Source: an uncultured Eubacteriales bacterium (GTDB lineage Bacteria > Bacillota > Clostridia > Monoglobales > Monoglobaceae). From it: 46,206 bases of DNA. The DNA lies in the NCBI GenBank assembly GCA_958352815.1, contig CATWQA010000012.1, forward strand, positions 1 to 46,206. Reading direction: 5' to 3'. The notes beneath the pieces were generated by a model. It searched no databases, was not told where the DNA came from, and saw nothing but the letters and a program-made list of their open reading frames with translations. How positions within the stretch are numbered: position 1 is the first letter of the stretch; each line of letters begins with the position of its first letter. Below, one piece after another: positions 25,460-34,729 of this stretch. The translations under genes were made by a program, and so were the position numbers.

Positions 25460-26135
25460 CAGTATTAAGAGAATAACGGTTGTTACCGGGCATTTCGGCA
25501 GCGGGAAGACCGAATTTGCGATTAACTATGCTCTGTATCTAAAAAGCTTGGGGCTTGACGTTTTAATTATTGATTTTGACATTGTCAATCCTTATTACAG
25601 GACAAAGGACGCGGAGCAACTTCTGAATTCAAAGGGAATTGAGGTTCTGGCTCCGGGCTTTGCTAATTCGAATATCGAAACGCCCACGCTTCCGCCGGAC
25701 ATTCTCAAAGCCTTTGAGGATAAGTCAAAGCACATTATTTTTGACGTGGGCGGAGACGAGGACGGCGCAACCCCTTTGGGTGTTTACAACAGCTATTTCT
25801 CAAAAGAGGATTACGATATGTTTTTTGTGCTCAACGAAAGGCGTATGCTGACCGAAACCGTAGAGGGGGCTCTGGAAATATTTGATAATATTAAGTATGT
25901 TTCAAGGCTTAATTTTACGGGCATTGTCAACAATACGCACCTAATGGAATATACAGATACAGACGTACTGCTGAAGGGCGTAAGCCTTGCACAAAAATTC
26001 TCGGATAAGGTGAAGCTGCCGATTGTGTATAACTGTGTCAGCCGAAAACTTATTGACGAAATTGATGATGAAGAAATAAAGAAAATTAAAAATATTTTTA
26101 CTGTTGACTTATTTGTGGGACCACAGTTTAAATAG
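25452..26135 (+). CDS. P-loop ATP-binding protein of the MinD/CobB-like superfamily, function unknown
   Basis: 227 residues. Walker A is TGHFGSGKTEFAINYA; the extra lysine of ParA/MinD Walker A (KGGxGKT) is missing. A DFDIVNPYYRTKD block follows, and IIFDVGGDEDGA forms the Walker B region. Related genes occur beside 2-oxoacid:ferredoxin oxidoreductase genes in Clostridia, and here korD follows 27 bases after the stop. A role in assembling or charging an iron-sulfur enzyme would fit the context, but nothing in the sequence proves it. Confidence 0.8.
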   Translation: MNNSIKRITVVTGHFGSGKTEFAINYALYLKSLGLDVLIIDFDIVNPYYRTKDAEQLLNSKGIEVLAPGFANSNIETPTLPPDILKAFEDKSKHIIFDVGGDEDGATPLGVYNSYFSKEDYDMFFVLNERRMLTETVEGALEIFDNIKYVSRLNFTGIVNNTHLMEYTDTDVLLKGVSLAQKFSDKVKLPIVYNCVSRKLIDEIDDEEIKKIKNIFTVDLFVGPQFK

Positions 26136-26162
26136 AATATATATAGGAAAGAGGTTAAAAAT

Positions 26163-26369
26163 ATGCCAAGAGTGACAATCAGACAGGAAAGATGCAAGGG
26201 CTGCGGCCTTTGTACATCAGTATGTCCCAAAAAGATTATTGTTACAGATATGGAAATTTTAAATGACAAGGGCTACCGCCCTGCCAAGGTTATCGATATG
26301 GACAAATGTATCGGCTGCGCCTTCTGCGCGACCATATGTCCCGACTGCGTAATAACAATTGAAAGGTAA
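26163..26369 (+). CDS. korD: KorD-type 2[4Fe-4S] ferredoxin subunit
   Basis: 68 residues with two perfect [4Fe-4S] motifs, CKGCGLCTSVCP and CIGCAFCATICP. It is the delta subunit of a four-subunit 2-oxoacid:ferredoxin oxidoreductase and passes electrons from the thiamine site to free ferredoxin. GAAAGAGG lies upstream of the ATG. Followed 13 bases later by korA. Confidence 0.93.
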   Translation: MPRVTIRQERCKGCGLCTSVCPKKIIVTDMEILNDKGYRPAKVIDMDKCIGCAFCATICPDCVITIER

Positions 26370-26382
26370 GGAGATATAAAAA

Positions 26383-27447
26383 ATGGCAAAAGTATTGATG
26401 AAAGGTAATGAGGCGTTGGCAGAGGCTGCTATGCGCTGCGGATGCAGATACTTTTTCGGCTATCCCATTACGCCTCAAACAGAGCTTGCCGCATATATGG
26501 CAAAGAAAATGGAGAAAAACGGAGGAACTTTTCTTCAGGCAGAGAGCGAGGTTGCGGCAATAAATATGGTATACGGAGCGTCAGGCGCAGGAGCCAGGGT
26601 TATGACCTCCTCATCCAGCCCCGGAATAAGCCTTAAGCAAGAGGGTATTTCCTACATAGCGGGCGCAGACCTGCCCTGCGTTATTGTAAACATAGTCAGA
26701 GGCGGTCCCGGTCTCGGAGGTATACAGCCTGCCCAGTCGGATTATTTTCAGGCAACAAAGGGCGGCGGCCACGGCGACTATCACCTGTTGGTTTTTGCGC
26801 CGTCGTCAGTTCAGGAGCTGGCAGACTTAACTTCGCGAGCTTTTGACAAGGCTGATGAATACAGAATGCCCGCCATGATTATGGGTGACGGAATGCTCGG
26901 TCAGATGATGGAGCCCGTTGAATTTAAGGATTTTGCGGATCTGTCTACTCTGCCCGAAAAACCGTGGGCTACCACAGGCACTAAAATGGCGAGAAAGAAA
27001 AACATAATCAATTCCCTCTATCTGACCCCCGAGGAGCTTGAGGCGCTCTGTGTTAAAAGACAGGAAAGATACAACAAAATTCAGGAAAACGAAACTCTTT
27101 ACGAGGAAATTCAGACAGACGACGCTGATTTGATAGTAGTTGCATACGGTACCATAGCGCGAATTGCCATGTCCGCAGTGGAGGAGGCAAGAAAGAAAGG
27201 CTTAAAGGTCGGATTAATCCGCCCCATAACCCTGTGGCCCTTCCCCACAAAGGTTTTTGAAAGACTGGCAGAAACCGCAAAATGCTTCCTCAGCGTTGAG
27301 ATGAGCTTGGGACAGATGGTGGAGGATGTGCGCCTTGCCGTAAACGGAAGGAAGCCTGTTTATTTCTACGGCAGAACGGGCGGAATGGTGCCCGAACAGG
27401 ACGCTATTGTTACAGAGATTGAAAAATGTCTCAACCAAAAGGCTTAG
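26383..27447 (+). CDS. korA: 2-oxoacid:ferredoxin oxidoreductase alpha subunit (KorA/VorB-like)
   Basis: 354 residues. GNEALAEAAMRCGCRYFFGYPITPQTE is the family hallmark at the N-terminus, and the C-terminal domain has GLIRPITLWPFP. This subunit binds the substrate side of the thiamine site. The separate alpha, beta, gamma and delta genes fit either 2-oxoglutarate (Kor) or branched-chain 2-oxoacid (Vor) enzymes; I cannot separate these by eye. Confidence 0.92.
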   Translation: MAKVLMKGNEALAEAAMRCGCRYFFGYPITPQTELAAYMAKKMEKNGGTFLQAESEVAAINMVYGASGAGARVMTSSSSPGISLKQEGISYIAGADLPCVIVNIVRGGPGLGGIQPAQSDYFQATKGGGHGDYHLLVFAPSSVQELADLTSRAFDKADEYRMPAMIMGDGMLGQMMEPVEFKDFADLSTLPEKPWATTGTKMARKKNIINSLYLTPEELEALCVKRQERYNKIQENETLYEEIQTDDADLIVVAYGTIARIAMSAVEEARKKGLKVGLIRPITLWPFPTKVFERLAETAKCFLSVEMSLGQMVEDVRLAVNGRKPVYFYGRTGGMVPEQDAIVTEIEKCLNQKA

Positions 27448-27464
27448 TTTAGGAGATGAATAAA

Positions 27465-28220
27465 ATGGAAAAAATATTTGACAGACCTCATTCACTCAGC
27501 GATGTTGTTCTTTCGTACTGCCCCGGCTGTACTCACGGGGTTATACATAGATTAATCGCTGAAATTGTGGATGAAATGGAGCTTGAAGGCAGCACCATAG
27601 GCGTTTGCCCTGTTGGATGCAGCGTTACGGCTTATAATTTCTTTGAATTTGATATGCAGGAGGCGGCTCATGGCAGAGCTCCCGCCGTTGCAACAGGCAT
27701 TAAGCGTGTTCACCCGAAAAACTTGGTGTTTACCTATCAAGGAGACGGCGACCTGGCAGCAATAGGTACTGCCGAGACTATACATGCAGCTGCACGTGCC
27801 GAGAATATAACAATTATTTTTGTGAACAATACTATTTACGGAATGACCGGAGGTCAGATGGCTCCAACGTCTCTGGTAAATCAGATTACCCAGACAACCC
27901 CCTTCGGAAGAAGGGTTGAGAACCAAGGCTATCCCGTTCACGTTGCCGAAATGGTTTCAACTCTAAAGGGGGCTTGCTATGTTGAGAGAGTCTCGGTTGA
28001 TTCTGTTCCCAACATCAGAAAGACAAAGGCGGCTATAAAAAAGGCGTTTGAGTGCCAGATGGCAGGAAAGGGCTTTTCGCTTGTTGAGGTGCTTTCCACC
28101 TGCCCGACCAACTGGGGTATGTCGCCTATTGAAGCACTGGAGAGAATACGCACCGAGATGATGCCCGAATTTTCTCTCGGAGTTTATAAGGATTGTACCG
28201 AAACCGGAGGTGTCAGATAA
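27465..28220 (+). CDS. korB: 2-oxoacid:ferredoxin oxidoreductase beta subunit, thiamine diphosphate binding
   Basis: 251 residues from the ATG at 27465 (AGGAG nine bases upstream; the in-frame ATG at 27456 touches that site). YCPGCTHGVIHRLIAE and the thiamine motif GDGDLAAIGTAE ... NNTIYGMTGGQMAPTS are diagnostic. Carries the cofactor that decarboxylates the 2-oxoacid. Its stop overlaps the korC start (TAATG). Confidence 0.93.
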   Translation: MEKIFDRPHSLSDVVLSYCPGCTHGVIHRLIAEIVDEMELEGSTIGVCPVGCSVTAYNFFEFDMQEAAHGRAPAVATGIKRVHPKNLVFTYQGDGDLAAIGTAETIHAAARAENITIIFVNNTIYGMTGGQMAPTSLVNQITQTTPFGRRVENQGYPVHVAEMVSTLKGACYVERVSVDSVPNIRKTKAAIKKAFECQMAGKGFSLVEVLSTCPTNWGMSPIEALERIRTEMMPEFSLGVYKDCTETGGVR

Positions 28221-28762
28221 TGTATGAACAAATTATTATAGCAGGCTTCGGCGGTCAGGGTGTGCTTTTCGCAGGCAAGACCCTGGCATATATGGGAATG
28301 GACAACAATAAAAACTTATCATGGCTCCCGTCTTACGGCCCTGAAATGAGAGGCGGCACATGTAACTGCAGCGTTATTATTGCCGACAGCAAGATTGGAT
28401 CTCCGATTATCCAATCCCCGGACGCACTCATTGTTATGAACAAGCCCTCTCTTGAAAAATTTATGGGCAAAGTAAAGCCCGGCGGTCTCATAGTTCTGGA
28501 CAGCTCTCTTATTGATACAAATGTTGAGAGAACAGACGTAAAGGTTGTATACATACCGGCGATGAAAATTGCTGAGGATTTCGGTCAGCCCACCCTCGGC
28601 AACATGGTTATGACCGGGGCTTATATGAAAGCAAGGGAGGAGCTTTTCTCCATTGAAGATTTATACGCAAGCGTAAAGGAACACACACCGCCAAAGAGAG
28701 CGGAGCTTGCAGATAAAAATATCGAACTGATTAAGGCAGGATACGAATACGAAACATGTTAA
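28220..28762 (+). CDS. korC: 2-oxoacid:ferredoxin oxidoreductase gamma subunit
   Basis: 180 residues from the ATG at 28220, which overlaps the korB stop by one base. N-terminal IIIAGFGGQGVLFAGK and WLPSYGPEMRGGTCNC are typical of the gamma subunit, which contributes to coenzyme A binding. Overlaps the next gene by seven bases, so the ABC-F protein is translated from the same message. Confidence 0.93.
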   Translation: MYEQIIIAGFGGQGVLFAGKTLAYMGMDNNKNLSWLPSYGPEMRGGTCNCSVIIADSKIGSPIIQSPDALIVMNKPSLEKFMGKVKPGGLIVLDSSLIDTNVERTDVKVVYIPAMKIAEDFGQPTLGNMVMTGAYMKAREELFSIEDLYASVKEHTPPKRAELADKNIELIKAGYEYETC

Positions 28763-30675
28763 TTTCAATTTCCGATCTGAATAAGAGCTTTGGCGAAAAT
28801 CAAATACTGCGGAATATTAGCTTGACTATAGAGGAGAATACTCATTATGGTCTTATTGGCGTAAACGGAGCAGGAAAGTCAACTTTGCTCAGCATTATCA
28901 TGGATGAGCTTGATTATGACGGCGGTCAAATATATAAGCGTCCCGACCTTTCAATAGGGTACCTTAAACAAAACAGCGGTCTTGACAGAAGCTCTACAAT
29001 TATTGCGGAAATGAGAAATGTGTTTGCCGAGCTGTTAAGTCTGGAAGACGACATGCGCAGGTTGGAAGAAAAAATGCTAAGCATTTCGGAGCACAATTCA
29101 TCCGAATACAAGGCTCTTATGTCTGAATACTCAAAAAAACAGGCGTATTTTGAGAGCCGTGACGGATATAACATTGACGTTAAAATAAAGACCGTTCTAA
29201 ACGGTCTCGGCTTCTCAGATAAGGAGCTCGATACCCAAATCAGCACTCTGTCAGGCGGTGAAAAGACCCGCCTGGCAATTGCCGCTCTGCTCCTTGAAGA
29301 GCCGAACCTGCTTATTCTTGACGAGCCTACCAATCACCTGGATTTTAAAACTCTTGATTGGCTTGAAAATTATTTGGTTACATCCTATAAAGGCTCGCTG
29401 CTGATTGTGAGCCACGACAGATATTTCCTTGATACAACCGTTGACAATATGTTTGAAATTGAGCGAGGCAGGTTGTACTCTTATAAGGGAAACTACTCAA
29501 AGTATATTGTTTTGAAAGAAGAACGGAAGGCGCTGCAGCAAAAGGAGTATGACGCCCAGCAGGAGGAGATTGCCAAGCTTCAAGCATATGTTGACAAAAA
29601 TCTTGCCAGAGCCTCAACTTCAAGCAGCGCAAAATCAAGGGTAAAGGCTCTTGAAAACATGGAGCTTATTGAAAAGCCCGAAGCTGATATAAAGCCGATT
29701 AAGCTAAAGTTCGAGACGGTTAAGGAACCCTATAAGGATGTGCTCACCGTTGAGGGGCTTGACATTTCCGTTGGTGAGGAAAGTAGAACTATATGTGATA
29801 ATATTAATTTCAGCGTTAAGCGCGGCGATAAAATCGCACTGATTGGCAGCAACGGCATCGGCAAATCGTCATTCTTAAAGACCATACAGGGGATTATTCC
29901 CCATAAAAGCGGAACCGTGACCTGGGGAAAGAATACCTCAATAAGCTATTATGAGCAGGAAAATTTAAATCTTAATCCTGAAAAATTAGCTATTGACGAA
30001 TTGTGGGACAGGTTTCCCCGTATACCGGAGGCGCGCATCAGGCGAGTCCTGGGCAACGTGCGGCTGACTCGAGAGGATGTTTATAAGCCCGTTAAGGTTA
30101 TAAGCGGCGGCGAACGTGCGAAGCTGGCTTTTTGTATTATCATGCTTGAAAAATCAAACGTGATATTGTTTGACGAGCCGACCAACCATCTTGACCTGCC
30201 CTCAAAAGAAATTTTGGAGCAGGCAATGAGCGACTATGACGGGACCTTGATATTTGTATCCCATGACAGATACCTGCTTAATAAAGTCCCTACTAAAATA
30301 GTTGAGATGACCAAGGACGGGTTTATGGTGTTTGACGGCAACTATGAATACTATAAGCAGCGCAAGGAATGGCTGAAACAGAAAAAGAGCGCCGAGGAGC
30401 CTGCTGTGGTGCAAACCGCAAAAACCAACAGCCACGGCGGAAACTACCGTTCAAAGGAGCAGCGCAGAGCAGAGGCACAGCGAAAGCAAAGGATCTCTCA
30501 GCTCGAAAAGCTGATTGAAGAAGCGGAGGAAAGGATTTCCCAGTTGGAAGAAGAAATGACCAAAAGCGAAGTCTTTTCCGACTATGTACTCATGACAGAA
30601 AAGACCACGGAGCTTCAAAATCAGAATAATAATCTGGAGCAGTACTATGCCGAGTGGGAAGATCTTCAAAGCTAA
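28756..30675 (+). CDS. ABC-F family ATPase (translation factor type)
   Basis: 639 residues with no membrane segment. Two ATPase domains: GVNGAGKST / LSGGEKTR / LLILDEPTNHLD and GSNGIGKSS / ISGGERAK / ILFDEPTNHLD. They are joined by a charged linker helix (about 245-310) and followed by a C-terminal coiled coil (about 570-639). Layout is like the YdiF/Uup group, which acts on ribosomes rather than as a transporter. Last gene of the long dxs operon, closed by a strong terminator. Nothing indicates antibiotic resistance for this one. Confidence 0.9.
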   Translation: MLISISDLNKSFGENQILRNISLTIEENTHYGLIGVNGAGKSTLLSIIMDELDYDGGQIYKRPDLSIGYLKQNSGLDRSSTIIAEMRNVFAELLSLEDDMRRLEEKMLSISEHNSSEYKALMSEYSKKQAYFESRDGYNIDVKIKTVLNGLGFSDKELDTQISTLSGGEKTRLAIAALLLEEPNLLILDEPTNHLDFKTLDWLENYLVTSYKGSLLIVSHDRYFLDTTVDNMFEIERGRLYSYKGNYSKYIVLKEERKALQQKEYDAQQEEIAKLQAYVDKNLARASTSSSAKSRVKALENMELIEKPEADIKPIKLKFETVKEPYKDVLTVEGLDISVGEESRTICDNINFSVKRGDKIALIGSNGIGKSSFLKTIQGIIPHKSGTVTWGKNTSISYYEQENLNLNPEKLAIDELWDRFPRIPEARIRRVLGNVRLTREDVYKPVKVISGGERAKLAFCIIMLEKSNVILFDEPTNHLDLPSKEILEQAMSDYDGTLIFVSHDRYLLNKVPTKIVEMTKDGFMVFDGNYEYYKQRKEWLKQKKSAEEPAVVQTAKTNSHGGNYRSKEQRRAEAQRKQRISQLEKLIEEAEERISQLEEEMTKSEVFSDYVLMTEKTTELQNQNNNLEQYYAEWEDLQS

Positions 30676-30710
30676 AAGCAAACAGAACGAGATAAGCGTT
30701 CTGTTTGCTT
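30676..30710. terminator. Bidirectional terminator, dxs operon / Xer recombinase
   Basis: Fourteen-pair perfect stem (30676-30689 with 30697-30710), seven-base loop. It begins just after the ABC-F stop and its right arm reaches into the stop codon of the convergent recombinase gene. Confidence 0.9.
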
Positions 30711-31683
30711 AATTATTTTTATCAGGCTTCACATTTGCGAGAGGATTTTTTGAAATTGCGTCACGCATTTCGGCATTGTTAATATGGGTGTAAATTTCTG
30801 TAGTGCTGAGCTGCTTATGGCCTAAAATTTCTTGTAAAACTCTGATGTCTACCCCTGATTGGTGCATAAGCGTCGCGGCAGTGTGGCGCAGCTTGTGAGT
30901 TGTATATTTGTGAGGGTCAAGCCCCAGCTTTTTCACGTACTTTTCGACAGTGTACTGAACTGTGCGGCGGCTTATGCGTTTATTTCTCTCGGACAAGAAC
31001 AGTGCGTTCCTGTCACGGTATTCCGGGCTTATCTTATTTCTGACCTCCATATAGGAATTTAAGGCGTCAAGACATGCCTGATTTAGGTACACGGTTCTCT
31101 CCTTGTTGCCTTTACCTACAACAACCAGCTTATCACCTTGAATATCAGTGATATTTATATTAACCAATTCAGCTAAACGCATACCGCAGTTTAGAAAGAG
31201 TGTTAATATACAGTAATCACGTTCGTAATTTCGTTCATCAACTGCTCCAAGTAAGCCCAAACTGTCCTCCAAAGTAAAATACTTTGGCAGCTGACTTTCA
31301 ATTTTAATTGAATCAAGCTCGGCGGCAGGGTTTTCATCAAGGAGCTTAACCTTGTTGTGCAGATATTTAAAATATGATTTCAAAGCCGAAAACTTTCTTG
31401 CCCGTGACCGAGCCTTGTTGCCAAGCTGACGATTTAAAAAGTTGGCGTATTCATAAAGAAGATTTAAGTCAACCTTTTTAAGTAGCTCAATGTCAACGTT
31501 ATCAATCTCAATTTGTTCAAATTCAACATTTTCAGTCAGTCCGAAATGAATATTTAAAAACCTATAGAAAGTTCTGATGCTGTAAAAATATTCATCAACT
31601 GTTTTGGGCGACCTTCCTAAAATGCTTTCAAGGTATATAAGATACGAATGCAGCGGTTCAGGTGCGTTCTTGATGTTATCCAT
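30709..31683 (-). CDS. xerC: Tyrosine recombinase, XerC/XerD-like
   Basis: 324 residues from the ATG at 31683 (CGGAG seven bases upstream; the frame extends further but without a start signal). N-terminal SAM-like core-binding domain (about 10-110), then a catalytic domain with all active residues: Arg169, Lys191, His263, Arg266, His289 and nucleophile Tyr298 (EIYTH). It is the size of host XerC/XerD that resolve chromosome dimers. Flanked by housekeeping genes with no adjacent attachment site, so probably chromosomal rather than a mobile integrase. XerC versus XerD cannot be decided here. Confidence 0.88.
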   Translation of the reverse strand: MDNIKNAPEPLHSYLIYLESILGRSPKTVDEYFYSIRTFYRFLNIHFGLTENVEFEQIEIDNVDIELLKKVDLNLLYEYANFLNRQLGNKARSRARKFSALKSYFKYLHNKVKLLDENPAAELDSIKIESQLPKYFTLEDSLGLLGAVDERNYERDYCILTLFLNCGMRLAELVNINITDIQGDKLVVVGKGNKERTVYLNQACLDALNSYMEVRNKISPEYRDRNALFLSERNKRISRRTVQYTVEKYVKKLGLDPHKYTTHKLRHTAATLMHQSGVDIRVLQEILGHKQLSTTEIYTHINNAEMRDAISKNPLANVKPDKNN

Positions 31684-31710
31684 AATATCACTCCGATTAT
31701 CTTCCTCTAC

Positions 31711-31738
31711 ATTGCACAAAACTTTTATTTTGTGCAAT
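31711..31738 (-). promoter_or_regulatory. Inverted repeat in the recombinase leader
   Basis: Perfect 11-bp arms ATTGCACAAAA / TTTTGTGCAAT separated by six bases, lying between the promoter (31752-31780) and the ribosome binding site. It could be a repressor operator or an mRNA hairpin. It does not match the Gram-positive LexA box. Confidence 0.45.
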
Positions 31739-31751
31739 AATCTATATCTAT

Positions 31752-31780
31752 ATTATAGCCTCTATTCTGTTTTATTTCCA
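31752..31780 (-). promoter_or_regulatory. Promoter of the Xer-like recombinase
   Basis: Minus strand: TGGAAA (31780-31775), 17-base spacer, perfect TATAAT (31757-31752). Confidence 0.6.
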
Positions 31781-31832
31781 GTAATTTTTTATTAAAATTC
31801 TATTACAATTTAGAATAATTTAATTTATTGTG

Positions 31833-31861
31833 TTGATATAAAAAAGCTGTTAGGATATAAT
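31833..31861 (+). promoter_or_regulatory. Sigma-A promoter of recD2-recR
   Basis: TTGATA (31833-31838), 17-base spacer, perfect TATAAT (31856-31861), about 30 bases before the recD2 start. Confidence 0.8.
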
Positions 31862-31893
31862 TAGTATAGGTTATTTAAGGGGGTGTCCGGGCA

Positions 31894-34086
31894 ATGATAA
31901 AGCTTGAAGGAACTGTTGAAACCGTAATATTTTATAATTCAGCCAACGGCTATGCGGTTTGTGATGTTTCCTGCATAGGCGAGCTTGTAACCATGATCGG
32001 AATAATGCCCAACATTGCCGAGGGCGAAAACATAATTGCCTCAGGCTCATGGACAACCCATGTTGAATACGGCGACCAATTTAAGGTTGAATATATCGAG
32101 CGTGTTATGCCTACCACCGAGGCTGAAATCGAAAAATACTTAGCCTCCGGGATTATTCCCTATGTGGGCAAAGCAACGGCGAAGAAAATCGTTGAGAAAT
32201 TCGGAGACGGCGCTCTTGACGTAATCGAAAATAATCACGAAAAGCTCCTTGAAATCAAGGGTCTGACCCGGCAAAAGGTCGATGCAATTTACAAGGCGTT
32301 CGTGGAGCAAATCGGCGTAAGACAGATTGTTATGTATCTGCAGCAATTCGGGCTCTCCCCCTCTTCTGCTGTCAAGGTTTATAAGGTTTTCGGAACCGGA
32401 GCTATACCTATTATACAAAATAATCCCTATGTTCTCACGGATCAGATTGACGGGATTACCTTTGACAAAGCCGATGAAATCGCCATGTCTCTGGGGTTTG
32501 AGAAGAAATCCTTTGTTAGGCTGTCCTCGGGAATAAAGGCGCTTATGAAGCATATTTCCTTTCTTAACGGACACACCTTCCTCCCGCGGTACGCTATTAT
32601 TGCACAGGCAGTTGAAGCTCTTAACGTTGAGCAGGGACCTGTTGAGGACGCTCTTTCCGAGCTTATATTAAACGGCGAGCTAATTTCCGAAAACCATGGT
32701 GATTTTGACGCTATATACCTAAAGATGTTTTATGATGCAGAGCGTTTTGTTGCTCACAGGCTGATACATATGTCAGGAATTGTTTTCGATACCGATATTG
32801 AAAAGATTGACAGGCTCATTGACAAGGCGCAAATGAGAGATAATATAGAACTTACCGAAAATCAGCGGGACGCGGTTCGCGCTGTGTTTGAGAGCGCCGT
32901 GCTTGTTATAACGGGAGGCCCCGGAACAGGTAAAACTACAATAATTAACACAATTATAAACGCAATGGAAATCGAGCGCAACAAGGTTATGCTTGCAGCC
33001 CCCACAGGGCGGGCGGCGAAGAGAATGACCGAGGTGTGTAAATGTGAAGCCAAAACAATTCACAGGCTTTTGGAGATAACCCCGGGGATTGACGAGGTCG
33101 GCAACTGCTTTGCCAGAAATGCCGAAAATCCTCTTGATTGCGATGTGCTGATTGTTGACGAGATGTCCATGGTGGATATTCTGTTGATGAAAAGCCTGCT
33201 GGAGGCTCTTTCCTCCGGCACAAGGCTGATAATGGTTGGGGACAGTGACCAGCTTCCCTCCGTGGGGGCGGGCAACGTCCTAAAGGATATAATAGACAGC
33301 GACAGCATACAGTGCATTAAACTTACGGAAATATTCAGGCAGGCTGAAGAAAGCATGATTGTTGTCAACGCCCACAGAATTAATAACGGTCAGGAGCCGC
33401 TGCTCAACGACGCCGATAACGATTTCTTCTTTATCCATCGTGATGACCCGGCGCAGCTGCCTAACACTATTGCGGATTTGTGCGTTCGCAGGCTGCCTGA
33501 ATATTACGGGTTCAACAGTATATCCCAAATACAAGTGCTGACCCCTACCAGAAAATCACTGTTTGGCGTAAACAGTCTGAATGTTATATTGCAAAACTGC
33601 CTCAACCCTCCTTCGCCTGACAAACCCGAGCATACAACTCGCCGCTGCGTTTTTCGACTGGGCGATAAAGTCATGCAAATTAAGAACAACTATCAGCTTG
33701 AATGGCAGCGAGGGAACGAAAAGGGCGTTGGTGTATTTAACGGCGATGTGGGTTTTATTGTGGATATAAACAAGCGAGACCAAAAGCTGACCGTTCAATA
33801 TGATGATAAGTTTGTTGTGTACGATTTTCTGCTTCTTGATGAGATTGAACCGGCGTACGCTATTACTGTTCACAAAAGCCAGGGCAGCGAGTTTGACGTT
33901 GTGGTTATGCCCATGTTTCCCGCTCATAGATTGCTTATGACAAGGAACCTGTTCTATACGGCAATCACCAGGGCAAAATCGCTTGTTGTTCTGGTTGGGC
34001 AGGAAAACGCTATGGCATCATACATCAGCAATAATAATGTACAGCGGCGTTTTTCGGGGCTTAAAGATAAACTTACTATATTTTAG
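31894..34086 (+). CDS. recD2: RecD2-type ATP-dependent DNA helicase
   Basis: 730 residues. The N-terminal OB-like domain and helix-hairpin-helix region (about 1-200), then superfamily 1 helicase motifs: Walker A TGGPGTGKTT (about 342), AAPTGRAAKRM, Walker B LIVDEMSMVD, GDSDQLPSVGAG, and the C-terminal YAITVHKSQGSEFD and NLFYTAITRAK. RecD2 works without RecBC as a 5'-3' helicase in repair. AAGGGGG lies upstream of the ATG. recR follows 27 bases after the stop. Confidence 0.95.
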   Translation: MIKLEGTVETVIFYNSANGYAVCDVSCIGELVTMIGIMPNIAEGENIIASGSWTTHVEYGDQFKVEYIERVMPTTEAEIEKYLASGIIPYVGKATAKKIVEKFGDGALDVIENNHEKLLEIKGLTRQKVDAIYKAFVEQIGVRQIVMYLQQFGLSPSSAVKVYKVFGTGAIPIIQNNPYVLTDQIDGITFDKADEIAMSLGFEKKSFVRLSSGIKALMKHISFLNGHTFLPRYAIIAQAVEALNVEQGPVEDALSELILNGELISENHGDFDAIYLKMFYDAERFVAHRLIHMSGIVFDTDIEKIDRLIDKAQMRDNIELTENQRDAVRAVFESAVLVITGGPGTGKTTIINTIINAMEIERNKVMLAAPTGRAAKRMTEVCKCEAKTIHRLLEITPGIDEVGNCFARNAENPLDCDVLIVDEMSMVDILLMKSLLEALSSGTRLIMVGDSDQLPSVGAGNVLKDIIDSDSIQCIKLTEIFRQAEESMIVVNAHRINNGQEPLLNDADNDFFFIHRDDPAQLPNTIADLCVRRLPEYYGFNSISQIQVLTPTRKSLFGVNSLNVILQNCLNPPSPDKPEHTTRRCVFRLGDKVMQIKNNYQLEWQRGNEKGVGVFNGDVGFIVDINKRDQKLTVQYDDKFVVYDFLLLDEIEPAYAITVHKSQGSEFDVVVMPMFPAHRLLMTRNLFYTAITRAKSLVVLVGQENAMASYISNNNVQRRFSGLKDKLTIF

Positions 34087-34113
34087 TTTGAGTGACAGAA
34101 AGGAATAAATATA

Positions 34114-34713
34114 ATGGAACAATATGCGGCTCCGTTAAGGGAGCTTATCGAAGAATTTCACAAGCTGCCGGGCATAGGCAGTAAAACAGCGCAGCGGCTT
34201 GCATTTCACGTAATAAACTTGCCGTATGAAAAGGCTGAAAAATTGGCAAATTCGATTATAAACGCCAAAAAGAATATAAAATATTGCAGTGTTTGCCAAA
34301 ATCTAGCGGCAGGTGACCTTTGCGACATATGCGCCTCTCCTACTCGTGACCACAGTATAATCTGTGTTATGGAGAGCCCCAGAGATGTAATGCAGATGGA
34401 ACGGACAAACGAATATAAAGGAGTTTATCATGTGCTCCACGGTGCTATTTCGCCTATGGACAATGTGTCCCCCGACGATATACGGATAAAGGAGTTGCTG
34501 GAAAGAGTCGCAAAGGATGATATAAAAGAGGTTATAATGGCAACCAATCCAAACCTTGAGGGAGAGGCCACCGCAATGTATATTTCAAAGCTGCTTAAAC
34601 CCTTTGGAGTTAAGGTGACAAAGATTGCTCACGGCGTGCCTGTAGGCGGAGAGCTGGAGTTTGCAGACGAAGTAACCTTGGGTAAAGCCCTTAACTGGCG
34701 GGTTGAAATTTAA
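34114..34713 (+). CDS. recR: Recombination mediator RecR
   Basis: 199 residues, usual length. Helix-hairpin-helix LPGIGSKTAQRLAFH, four-cysteine zinc site CSVC ... CDIC (near residues 57-72) and a Toprim domain (ICVMESPRDV to the ATNPNLEGEATA region). It loads RecA on gapped DNA with RecO/RecF. Its usual partner dnaX is not upstream here; it is joined with recD2 instead. Confidence 0.96.
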   Translation: MEQYAAPLRELIEEFHKLPGIGSKTAQRLAFHVINLPYEKAEKLANSIINAKKNIKYCSVCQNLAAGDLCDICASPTRDHSIICVMESPRDVMQMERTNEYKGVYHVLHGAISPMDNVSPDDIRIKELLERVAKDDIKEVIMATNPNLEGEATAMYISKLLKPFGVKVTKIAHGVPVGGELEFADEVTLGKALNWRVEI

Positions 34714-34729
34714 TTTTGGAGGAATGACT

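Noticed and set aside
28756..30675. Antibiotic-resistance ABC-F for the gene ending the dxs operon
   Set aside because: Its linker and C-terminal coiled coil look like the housekeeping YdiF/Uup group, unlike the Lsa-type gene at 40750.
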